Below are positions 26,320 through 33,237 of a stretch of 56,730 nt of DNA, one piece after another. This DNA is from Hymenobacter metallilatus (lineage in GTDB: Bacteria; Bacteroidota; Bacteroidia; Cytophagales; Hymenobacteraceae), in NCBI RefSeq assembly GCF_003944705.1, contig NZ_RWIS01000020.1, positions 1-56,730 on the forward strand. Direction: 5' to 3'. Below the pieces are notes generated by a model, which saw nothing but the letters and a program-made list of their open reading frames with translations, searched no databases and was not told where the DNA came from. The translations under genes and the position numbers were made by a program. Within the stretch, counting starts at the first letter, position 1. Each line of letters starts with the position of its first letter.

Positions 26320-27189
26320 GTGCGTATCTGCTTCATCCTCAACCCGGCTTCCGGCACCAAACGCACCCAGGATGTGCCGGCTTTGCTCACGCGCTACGCC
26401 ACGGCCGCCGGGGCTGAGTTTGAGATTCAGCTGACCCAGCGGGCCGGCCACGCCACCGAGCTGGCCCGCGCAGCCGCGGCCTCCGGCTGCCGGGTGGTGG
26501 TGGCCGTGGGCGGCGACGGCACCGTGAACGAAGTGGCCCGGGGGCTGCTGGGCACGTCGGCGGCGCTGGGTATCGTGCCCCGGGGTTCGGGCAACGGCCT
26601 GGCCCGCCACCTGCGCCTGCCCCTGGACTTACCGGGAGCCGTGCGCCGGGCCTGCCAGCCGACATTTCAGCGGATTGATGCGGGCCGTATCAACGGGCAC
26701 TGGTTTTTTTGCACGGCGGGGCTGGGGTTTGATGCCCACGTGAGCAAGATGTTTGCCCAGGCCGGCACCCGGGGCCTGAGCACCTACGTGAAAGTGGCGT
26801 TGCGCGAGTACCGCCGCTACCGGCCCGTGCCGGTGCAGGTGGAGCTGGAAAACGCCCGGCTGCTCGATACGCACTGCTACGTACTGGCCTTCGCCAACGC
26901 CGCCCAGTACGGCAACAACGCCTACATTGCCCCCCGCGCCGATATTCAGGATGGTCTGCTGGATGTGTGCCTGATTGACGAGCTGCCTATGCTGCGGGCC
27001 GTGCGGGTAGGAGTGGGGCTGGCTCTGGGCACCCTGGCCACCTCCGGCGGGGCTGCCTACCACACCAGCCGCCGCATCCGGGTGCAGGCCGCCGAGCCCC
27101 TGGGCTTCCACGTCGATGGTGACTACGTAACCGACGCCACCGACTTCGAGGTGGAGCTGGAACCTCTGGCTCTGGAAGTGGCGGTGTAG
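26320..27189 (+). CDS. Diacylglycerol/sphingolipid kinase-like lipid kinase (YegS/DagK family)
   Basis: 289 aa from a GTG at 26320 (MRICFILNPASGTKRT, where NPASG is the family start motif). The nucleotide-binding GGDGTVNEVARGL is near residues 63-75, and PRGSGNGLARHL (about 87-98) is the second DAGK motif. The C-terminal half has the usual beta-sandwich, with FHVDGDYV near the end. Probably phosphorylates a lipid such as diacylglycerol at the inner membrane face; the exact lipid is unknown. The space from its stop to the next start codon is wholly occupied by a hairpin (H4). Confidence 0.88.
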   Translation: MRICFILNPASGTKRTQDVPALLTRYATAAGAEFEIQLTQRAGHATELARAAAASGCRVVVAVGGDGTVNEVARGLLGTSAALGIVPRGSGNGLARHLRLPLDLPGAVRRACQPTFQRIDAGRINGHWFFCTAGLGFDAHVSKMFAQAGTRGLSTYVKVALREYRRYRPVPVQVELENARLLDTHCYVLAFANAAQYGNNAYIAPRADIQDGLLDVCLIDELPMLRAVRVGVGLALGTLATSGGAAYHTSRRIRVQAAEPLGFHVDGDYVTDATDFEVELEPLALEVAV

Positions 27190-27190
27190 T

Positions 27191-27283
27191 GGTGAGATGG
27201 TGAACTTGTGAAATGGTGAGTTTACTTGTCTCTTTGTACGGATTCAACGACAACTCACCATCTCACAAGTTCACTATCTCACC
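27191..27283. repeat. Stop-to-start intergenic hairpin H4, arms built of 8-nt repeats
   Basis: Left arm 27191-27222 and right arm 27252-27283 are 32-nt inverted copies with 2 mismatches and a 29-nt loop. Each arm is four octamers: GGTGAGAT, GGTGAACT, TGTGAAAT, GGTGAGTT (pattern KGTGARNT). It begins 2 nt after the lipid kinase stop and ends 2 nt before the SUI1-like ATG, so the ribosome-binding region of the latter lies in the stem. Confidence 0.85.
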
Positions 27284-27285
27284 GC

Positions 27286-27630
27286 ATGAAAGCCAAGAGC
27301 AACCGCCGGGAAGGCGTGGTGTACTCCACCAACCCCGATTTTGAATACCAGGACAACGCCGAGGAAACCGCCGCCACCCTGCCCCCGCAGCAGCAGAACC
27401 TGCGCGTGCAGCTCGATAAAAAGGCCCGGGGCGGCAAGCAGGTCACGCTGATTACTGGCTTCGTAGGCCAGGATGCGGATTTACAGGAGCTGGGCAAGCT
27501 GCTCAAAACCAAGTGCGCCGTGGGCGGCAACACCAAAGACGGTGAAATCCTCATCCAGGGCGACTTCCGCGACAAAGTGCTGGCCGTGCTGCTGGAAAAA
27601 GGCTACAAAGCCAAAAAAGCCGGCGGGTAG
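27286..27630 (+). CDS. SUI1/eIF1-like translation factor (YciH family)
   Basis: 114 aa from the ATG at 27286. The first 35 residues are polar and probably disordered. The SUI1 domain covers about 36-112: LRVQLDKKARGGKQVTLITGF, then LGKLLKTKCAVGGNTKDGEI and IQGDFRDKVLAVLLEKGYKAKKAG. The GGxxVTxIxGF and CxxGGxxKxxEIxIQGD motifs are diagnostic. Bacterial relatives bind the small ribosomal subunit and can tune initiation fidelity; most are not essential. Its start codon abuts hairpin H4. Confidence 0.92.
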   Translation: MKAKSNRREGVVYSTNPDFEYQDNAEETAATLPPQQQNLRVQLDKKARGGKQVTLITGFVGQDADLQELGKLLKTKCAVGGNTKDGEILIQGDFRDKVLAVLLEKGYKAKKAGG

Positions 27631-27646
27631 GGGAAACGTTCGGAAC

Positions 27647-27750
27647 TGTCATCCTGAGCTTGCGAAGGACCTTACGGTGGTTGCACGACAACCTACCGAA
27701 CACCTCCGCGAACCTCCGCGCATCCCTCCGCGAACCTCAGCGAGAAATGA
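27647..27750. repeat. Single-arm GTCATCCTGAG element with 10-nt CCTCCGCG repeats
   Basis: In the 259-nt gap before the GH97 gene, GTCATCCTGAGCTTGCGAAG starts at 27649 and AGGACCTT follows, the same module as in H9, but no matching right arm is present beyond GAAATGAC. A small stem (GGTGGTTG/CAACCTACC) comes next, then ACCTCCGCG-type units repeated about every 10-12 nt (27703-27745). Apparently a decayed or incomplete member of the hairpin family. Confidence 0.55.
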
Positions 27751-27889
27751 CGCCTGAACAGCCGTTAAAATCAATACCGCCGGGGAATTGGGTAACGGCA
27801 GCGTAGTGGTTGTGGCGGGAGAGTAGCAACTTGCGGCGAATAACCCTTTCCCGGCCACTGGGGCCGCCACGCACTCCTATTTCATCCGC

Positions 27890-30022
27890 ATGAACCCACT
27901 CCGTATTCCCGTTTCTGCCCGCCGCCTGGGGCTGCTGACGCTGCTGTGCCTGCTCTGGGGTACCCTCCGGGCCGAAGAAATTCAGTCGCCCAACAAGCAG
28001 CTGACGCTCAGCGTGACGCTGGCCGAGGGTGGCGTACCCACGTACTCGCTCACCTACAAAGGCCGGCCGGTGATTAAGCCCAGCAAGCTGGGTCTGGAGC
28101 TGAAAAACGTACCGTCCCTGCTCACTGGTTTCACCCAGGCCAGCGCCGAGCGGCGCAGCTTCGACGAAACCTGGACGCCGGTATGGGGCGAGTCGAAAAC
28201 CATCCGCAACCACTACAACGAGCTGGCCGTCACGCTCACGCAGCCCGCCACCAAGCGCACCATGCGCCTGCGCTTCCGGGTGTTTGATGATGGCCTGGGC
28301 TTCCGCTACGAGTTTCCGCGCCAGCCCGAGCTGGGCTACTTCACCGTGAAGGAGGAGCGCACCCAGTTTGCCCTGGCCGGCGACCATAAAGCCTTCTGGC
28401 TGCCCGGCGACTACGACACCCAGGAGTACAGCACCGTCACGTCCAAGCTCTCGGAAGTGCGCGGGCTGATGAAGTCGGCCGTAACCGGCAACGCCTCCCA
28501 GACCACGTTTTCGCCCACCGGCGTGCAGACGCCCCTCATGCTCAAAAGCCAGGACGGCCTCTACATCAACATCCACGAGGCGGCACTCATCGACTACAGC
28601 TGCATGCACCTGGAGCTGGACGATAAGAATATGGTGCTGGAAAGCCACCTAACTCCCGACGCCGTGGGTGACAAAGGACTGCTCCAGACGCCGGCCAACT
28701 CGCCCTGGCGCACCGTCATCGTGAGCGACAAAGCGGGCGACATTCTGCTCTCCAAGCTGGTGCTGAACCTCAATGAGCCCACCAAGTTCAAGGACGTGTC
28801 GTGGATTAAGCCGGTGAAGTACGTGGGCGTGTGGTGGGAAATGATTACGGGCAAGAGTACTTGGTCGTACACCAACATGGACAATATCAAGCTCGACTCG
28901 GTGGACTACCTGAAGGTGAAGCCCAATGGCACTCACGGAGCCAACAACGCCCACGTGAAGGAGTACATCGACTTCGCCGCCAAGCACGGGTTCGATGCCG
29001 TGCTGGTGGAAGGCTGGAATACGGGCTGGGAAGACTGGTTCGGCAAGCACAAGGATTACGTGTTCGACTTCGTGACGCCCTACCCCGATTTCGACGTGCA
29101 GGAGCTGAACCGCTACGCCCAGAGTAAGGGCGTAAAAATCATCATGCACCACGAAACTTCCGGCTCGGTGCGCAACTACGAGCGGCATCTGGACACGGCC
29201 TTCCAGTTCATGAACAAGTACGGCTACAACGCGGTGAAAACCGGCTACGTGGGCGACATCGTGCCGCTGGGCCACCACCACTACGACCAGTGGATGATTG
29301 ACCACTACAACTACGTGCTGGAAAAGGCCGCCGAGCACAAAATCATGGTGAACGGCCACGAAGCCGTGCGCCCCACCGGCCTCTCGCGCACCTTCCCCAA
29401 CCTGATCGGCAACGAAGCCGCCCGCGGCACCGAGTACGAGGCTTTCGGCGGGAGCAACGCCGACCATACCACCATTCTGCCCTTCACCCGCCTGATCGGC
29501 GGGCCGATGGACTACACGCCCGGCATCTTCCAGACGCGCATCAGCACCTTCAACCCCGGCAATACTTCCTTTGTACACAGCACTCTGGCCCGGCAGCTGG
29601 CCCTGTACGTAACCATGTACAGCCCTTTGCAAATGGCCGCCGACCTACCCGAGCACTACAACCAGCACCTCGACGCCTTTCAGTTCATCAAGGATGTGGC
29701 CGTGGACTGGGATGACACCAAAGTGCTGGAAGCCGAGCCCGGCGACTACATCACCTACGCCCGCAAGGCCAAAGGCAAAAGCAGCTGGTTCATCGGCAGC
29801 ACCTGCGACGAAAACGGCCGCACCTCCCGCATCGACCTGAGCTTCCTGGAGCCCGGCAAAAAGTACACCGCCACCATCTACGCCGACGCTCCCACGGCCC
29901 ACTACGAAAAGAACCCCCAAGCCTACCAGATCCGCAAGCAAACGGTAACCAGCAAAACCAAGCTCACCCAACTCTGCGCCCCCGGCGGCGGTTATGCTAT
30001 CAGCCTGGTGGCTGTCAATTAA
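27890..30022 (+). CDS. Glycoside hydrolase family 97 enzyme (SusB-like alpha-glucosidase)
   Basis: 710 aa. Signal peptide: LGLLTLLCLLWGTLRA, cleaved near 29. The N-terminal beta-sandwich (SPNKQLTLSVTLAEGG) and the TIM barrel are typical of GH97. IMHHETSGS carries Glu422 and NEAARGTEYEAF carries Glu509, matching the glutamates that act as bases in the inverting, calcium-dependent SusB group, while VKTGYVGDI has Gly where retaining members place a nucleophilic Asp. So an inverting alpha-glucosidase acting on maltooligosaccharides in the periplasm is likely. No SusC/D pair is next to it. Its last codon falls in hairpin H5. Confidence 0.9.
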   Translation: MNPLRIPVSARRLGLLTLLCLLWGTLRAEEIQSPNKQLTLSVTLAEGGVPTYSLTYKGRPVIKPSKLGLELKNVPSLLTGFTQASAERRSFDETWTPVWGESKTIRNHYNELAVTLTQPATKRTMRLRFRVFDDGLGFRYEFPRQPELGYFTVKEERTQFALAGDHKAFWLPGDYDTQEYSTVTSKLSEVRGLMKSAVTGNASQTTFSPTGVQTPLMLKSQDGLYINIHEAALIDYSCMHLELDDKNMVLESHLTPDAVGDKGLLQTPANSPWRTVIVSDKAGDILLSKLVLNLNEPTKFKDVSWIKPVKYVGVWWEMITGKSTWSYTNMDNIKLDSVDYLKVKPNGTHGANNAHVKEYIDFAAKHGFDAVLVEGWNTGWEDWFGKHKDYVFDFVTPYPDFDVQELNRYAQSKGVKIIMHHETSGSVRNYERHLDTAFQFMNKYGYNAVKTGYVGDIVPLGHHHYDQWMIDHYNYVLEKAAEHKIMVNGHEAVRPTGLSRTFPNLIGNEAARGTEYEAFGGSNADHTTILPFTRLIGGPMDYTPGIFQTRISTFNPGNTSFVHSTLARQLALYVTMYSPLQMAADLPEHYNQHLDAFQFIKDVAVDWDDTKVLEAEPGDYITYARKAKGKSSWFIGSTCDENGRTSRIDLSFLEPGKKYTATIYADAPTAHYEKNPQAYQIRKQTVTSKTKLTQLCAPGGGYAISLVAVN

Positions 30023-30119
30023 AAATTAAGAATTAGGAATTAAAAATTGGGCCGCTGAACGACTCCTTATGTTTCGTTCAGCGGCCCAATTTTTAATTCC
30101 TAATTCTCAATTTTTAATT
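30017..30119. repeat. Convergent-gene hairpin H5, arms built of 7-nt repeats
   Basis: Arms of 46 nt (30017-30062 and 30074-30119) with a single mismatch and an 11-nt loop. The outer 35 nt of each arm are heptamers of the type AATTARR (AATTAAA, AATTAAG, AATTAGG, AATTAAA, AATTGGG); the inner part is GC-rich (CCGCTGAACGA). It overlaps the GH97 stop codon on one side and encodes the last residues and stop of KdsB on the other. It can also terminate both genes. Confidence 0.9.
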
Positions 30120-30849
30120 GATATAAAGCTCGTTCCACATCCTCCGGGGTGTCGATGCCGATGGTCTCCAGCTCGGTTTCGGCGGTTTGGATGCGGTAGC
30201 CGGCTTCCAGCCAGCGCAGCTGCTCCAGGCTTTCGGCCAGCTCCAGCGGAGATGGGGGCAGCTGGGTGATGGCACGGAGCACATCGGGGCGGTAGGCATA
30301 GAGGCCAATGTGGCGCAGGTAGCGGTGGTGCTGGAGCCACTCGGCCTGCGGGTGCTGGCGCTGGTAGGGCAGGGGGTGGCGGCTGAAGTACAGCGCCTCG
30401 CCCCGGGCGTTGAGCACTACTTTGGGCAGATGGGGGCTGAACAGCTCTTCCTCATTCACTACGGGCTTCACCAGCGTCGCCAGCTGCGGTGGCTCGGCGG
30501 CGCGAAATAAGTTTACCAGCGCGTCAATCTGCTGGGGGTGAATGAAGGGCTCGTCGCCCTGAATGTTGACGATGCAGTCGGCCTGCACGTTCAGCTGCTG
30601 GTAGGCGTCGTGCACCCGGTCGGTGCCGCTGGGGTGGTCGGCAGCCGTCAGCACGGCCTCACCCCCGAAGCCGCGCACGTGGTCCAGAATGCGCGGGTCG
30701 TCGGTAGCCACTACCACCCGGCTCAGGCTCGACTGTTGGGCCCGGCGCACGACCCGCTCAATCATGGTCTGGCCGCCCAGGTCTACGAGGGGCTTGCCGG
30801 GTAGGCGAGTAGAAGCAAAGCGGGCGGGAATGATGCCGATGGCAAGCAT
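30100..30849 (-). CDS. kdsB: 3-deoxy-manno-octulosonate cytidylyltransferase
   Basis: 249 aa from the ATG at 30849; the longer upstream frame lacks homology. MLAIGIIPARFASTRLPGKPL is the CMP-Kdo synthetase nucleotide loop; VVVATDDPRI, HPSGTDRVHDAY and NIQGDEPFI follow in the family order, and ETIGIDTPEDVERA closes the fold. It activates Kdo with CTP for lipopolysaccharide inner core synthesis in the cytosol. The final residues LKIEN and the stop codon are written inside the arm of hairpin H5, so the C-terminus has been remodelled by the repeat or tolerates it. Confidence 0.95.
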   Translation of the reverse strand: MLAIGIIPARFASTRLPGKPLVDLGGQTMIERVVRRAQQSSLSRVVVATDDPRILDHVRGFGGEAVLTAADHPSGTDRVHDAYQQLNVQADCIVNIQGDEPFIHPQQIDALVNLFRAAEPPQLATLVKPVVNEEELFSPHLPKVVLNARGEALYFSRHPLPYQRQHPQAEWLQHHRYLRHIGLYAYRPDVLRAITQLPPSPLELAESLEQLRWLEAGYRIQTAETELETIGIDTPEDVERALYQLKIEN

Positions 30850-31137
30850 AGTAGTTGGAAAGGGATGAGCCGGCAAAAAACGCAAAAAACTGCCGAAGCT
30901 GAGTAGATGCGTGTCCACTAAGCCGCCAGCACGTGTATCCCGGAGCACAGCTCCGGGGTACAAGGCCAACGACGGCCCGGCAAACCAGCTCATCCCCAAA
31001 ATCAGCAACTCCAACCCGTCAGCGTGCTAAAAAACATCGGCACTCCGCGCCGAATCCGTAACTTTCGGCAAATTGTATGCAAGCGGGGCCTGGTTTGCCG
31101 ATATTGCCTGGCCACTGCTTTGTGCCTGCCGACTAGT

Positions 31138-32166
31138 ATGTTTCGATTTCCGTTGCTGACTGCCGCGTTTGTATTTACCGGTCTTTCTGCCGGGGCTGCG
31201 TCCGGCCCCGTTGCCCCTCCCGATTCCATAGGCGTTGAGTACCGGGGCAATAAGCTACTCATCAAACACCGGGTAACGCCCGGCGAAACGCTGTATGGCG
31301 TGGCTCGGCGCTATAAAGTGCCCGTGGAAGACATTGTGGAGGCCAACTCGGGGCAGAAAGGAGCTCTGGTGACAGGTCAGCTTATTTTGGTGCCCCGCAA
31401 CCGTGTAGTACTCACGCAGCCGGCCGCGCCCAAAGCTACGGTAGCAGCTCCCGCCGCCACCCGGTCCCTGCCTACCGATGCGCGCGGCAACCGGGTGTAT
31501 AAGGTAGAGCCCGGCATGACGCTGTTTGCCATTGCCCGCCGCTTCCAGACTACCCCGGCAGAGCTTGCCCGCCTCAATGGCTTTCCGGCCAACTACAATG
31601 TGCGTGTGGGGCAGTTGGTAGTGGTGGCAGGCTCGGCCGCGGCTCCTGCTCCGGTAGCCCGGCCCACAACGCCCGTTGCTACTACCCGTCCGGCTCCCAC
31701 CACCCGTCCGGAACGGGACGAGGAAGCGGAGCGCGACGCCCGGGAAGCCCGGGAAAAAGAGGCTCGGGAACGGGCTGCCCGGGAGCGGGCCCGGGACTCG
31801 GCCACCTCGCCGGCCGTAACGCCTCCCGCCCCGGCTCCCACAACCCCAGCACCGGCTCCCGAAAAGGAAAAAGCACCTTCCCGGGCCAGTGAAATCGTGC
31901 GGCGGGTATCGGAAAGCGGGCTAGCTACGGCCATCCAGACGGATGCTTCGGACAAATACCTGGCCCTGCACAAAACCGCTCCAGTCGGCACCATCATGGA
32001 GGTGAAAAATATCATGAACGGGCAGTCGGTGTACGTGCGCGTGATTGGGCAGCTGCCCGATACCGGCGAAAACACCAACATCCTGGTGCGGCTCTCCAAG
32101 CGGGCCGTGCAGCGCCTGGCCACTCCCGACCAGCGCTTCCGCGTCGAAACCAACTATGTACCGTAA
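31138..32166 (+). CDS. Secreted double-LysM protein with RlpA-like C-terminal domain
   Basis: 342 aa from the ATG at 31138 (MFRFPLLTAAFVFTGLSAGAA is a signal peptide; earlier in-frame ATGs give none). Two LysM domains: KHRVTPGETLYGVARRYKVP (from about 42) and VYKVEPGMTLFAIARRFQTT (from about 120), each ending in GQLxxVP/VV. Then a Pro/Thr stretch, a highly charged Arg/Glu/Ala repeat (about 198-225), and a C-terminal double-psi-barrel-like domain (GTIMEVKNIMNGQSVYVRVI, then LSKRAVQRL). Predicted to bind peptidoglycan in the periplasm. Upstream TAACTTTC at 31059-31066 may be a -7 box. Confidence 0.82.
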   Translation: MFRFPLLTAAFVFTGLSAGAASGPVAPPDSIGVEYRGNKLLIKHRVTPGETLYGVARRYKVPVEDIVEANSGQKGALVTGQLILVPRNRVVLTQPAAPKATVAAPAATRSLPTDARGNRVYKVEPGMTLFAIARRFQTTPAELARLNGFPANYNVRVGQLVVVAGSAAAPAPVARPTTPVATTRPAPTTRPERDEEAERDAREAREKEARERAARERARDSATSPAVTPPAPAPTTPAPAPEKEKAPSRASEIVRRVSESGLATAIQTDASDKYLALHKTAPVGTIMEVKNIMNGQSVYVRVIGQLPDTGENTNILVRLSKRAVQRLATPDQRFRVETNYVP

Positions 32167-32167
32167 C

Positions 32168-32280
32168 GGTGAAATTGTGAAGTGGTGAAATTGTGAATCT
32201 GATGTTCTGCTTGCGCAGTTTGTGCGAATTGAACGTCCAACTCACAATTTCACCACTTCACAATTTCACCACTTCACCGC
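32168..32280. repeat. Stop-to-start intergenic hairpin H6, arms built of 8-nt repeats
   Basis: Perfect 29-bp inverted repeat (32168-32196 against 32242-32270) with a 45-nt loop. Arms are octamers GGTGAAAT, TGTGAAGT, GGTGAAAT, TGTGA, same KGTGARNT pattern as H4. A further octamer ACTTCACC follows the right arm and the ATG of the next gene begins at 32281. Fills the gap from the LysM gene stop to that start. Confidence 0.88.
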
Positions 32281-33039
32281 ATGAACCACGCCCAGGTGCG
32301 GGCCCTGCTCGACGAGAAATACCGCCACTACGACCAGCCCGGCTTTATTGCCCTCGACCCCATCAGCATTCCGCATCAGTTTACGCTGCGGCAGGATATA
32401 GAAATTAGTGGGCTGTTTGCGGCGCTGCTGGCCTGGGGGCGCCGGCCTACCATCATCAGCAAGTGCCGGGAGCTGTTGCAACGCATGGACAACGCGCCCT
32501 ACCAGTTCATCCGCCAGCACCAGGACGACGACCTGAAGCGGCTACTGGGCTTCTGTCACCGCACCTTCTGCGACACCGACCTGCTCTACTTCGTGCACTG
32601 GCTGCGCTGGTTTTATGCCAGCCACGAAACGCTGGAAGATGCCTTTTTGGTAGGTAGCACTCAGAAGGAGCGGCTGGAAAACTTCCACAACTTGTTTTTT
32701 AGCCTGGAAGATGCGCCCCAGCGCACCCGCAAGCATGTGGCTACCCCAGCCCGCGGCTCGGCCTGTAAGCGCGTGAATATGTACCTGCGCTGGATGGTGC
32801 GCCGTGACGAGTACGGTGTAGATTTCGGCCTCTGGCAGCGTCTTTCCCCCGCCGACCTCATATGCCCCTGCGACGTGCACGTGGAGCGCGTGGCCCGACG
32901 GCTGGGCCTGCTGGAGCGCAAGCAGGTAGATTGGCTGGCCGCCGAAGACCTCACCGTCCACCTCCGCACCCTCGACCCCCATGACCCCGTGAAGTACGAT
33001 TTCGCCCTGTTCGGGCTGGGAGTAGAAGGGGAGATGTAG
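32281..33039 (+). CDS. TIGR02757 (DUF2400) family protein
   Basis: 252 aa. Matches the conserved Bacteroidota family by the N-terminal LLDEKYRHYDQPGFIALDPI, then ISGLFAALLAWGRRPTIISK, RTFCDTDLLYFV, LRWMVRRDEYGVDFGLW and LRTLDPHDPVKYDFALFGLG. The helical C-terminal half resembles helix-hairpin-helix DNA glycosylase folds, and a DNA or RNA repair role has been suggested for the family, but no activity is established. It precedes mutS2 on the same strand, 198 nt away. ATG at 32281 abuts hairpin H6. Confidence 0.88.
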   Translation: MNHAQVRALLDEKYRHYDQPGFIALDPISIPHQFTLRQDIEISGLFAALLAWGRRPTIISKCRELLQRMDNAPYQFIRQHQDDDLKRLLGFCHRTFCDTDLLYFVHWLRWFYASHETLEDAFLVGSTQKERLENFHNLFFSLEDAPQRTRKHVATPARGSACKRVNMYLRWMVRRDEYGVDFGLWQRLSPADLICPCDVHVERVARRLGLLERKQVDWLAAEDLTVHLRTLDPHDPVKYDFALFGLGVEGEM

Positions 33040-33198
33040 GGAATGTGCAGAATGTGGGCAATGAGCTAAATATGATAGCAAAAGATGGACTGCATAGCTC
33101 TAAGGCAGACTACACGTAGCGGCATTTCTATCCCATTTCCACATTATATACATTCGGCACATTAAAGAAGGTGAATCTTTCCGGCCCTGTCTGCTGTT

Positions 33199-33206
33199 TA
33201 TCTTCG
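33199..33206 (+). promoter_or_regulatory. Candidate -7 box for mutS2
   Basis: TATCTTCG matches TAnnTTYG and lies 31 nt before the TTG start. The -33 region reads CTTT, not TTG. Predicted leader about 28 nt. Confidence 0.45.
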
Positions 33207-33237
33207 CATTCCATTCCGATTTCCAAGACCCCCCGAT

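Noticed and set aside
27191..27283. CRISPR-like array
   Set aside because: The repeats are degenerate octamers in inverted arms, with no spacers of regular length and no cas genes.
27890..30022. A Sus-type polysaccharide utilisation locus
   Set aside because: GH97 and GH13 are present but no SusC/SusD genes, and they are separated by housekeeping genes.
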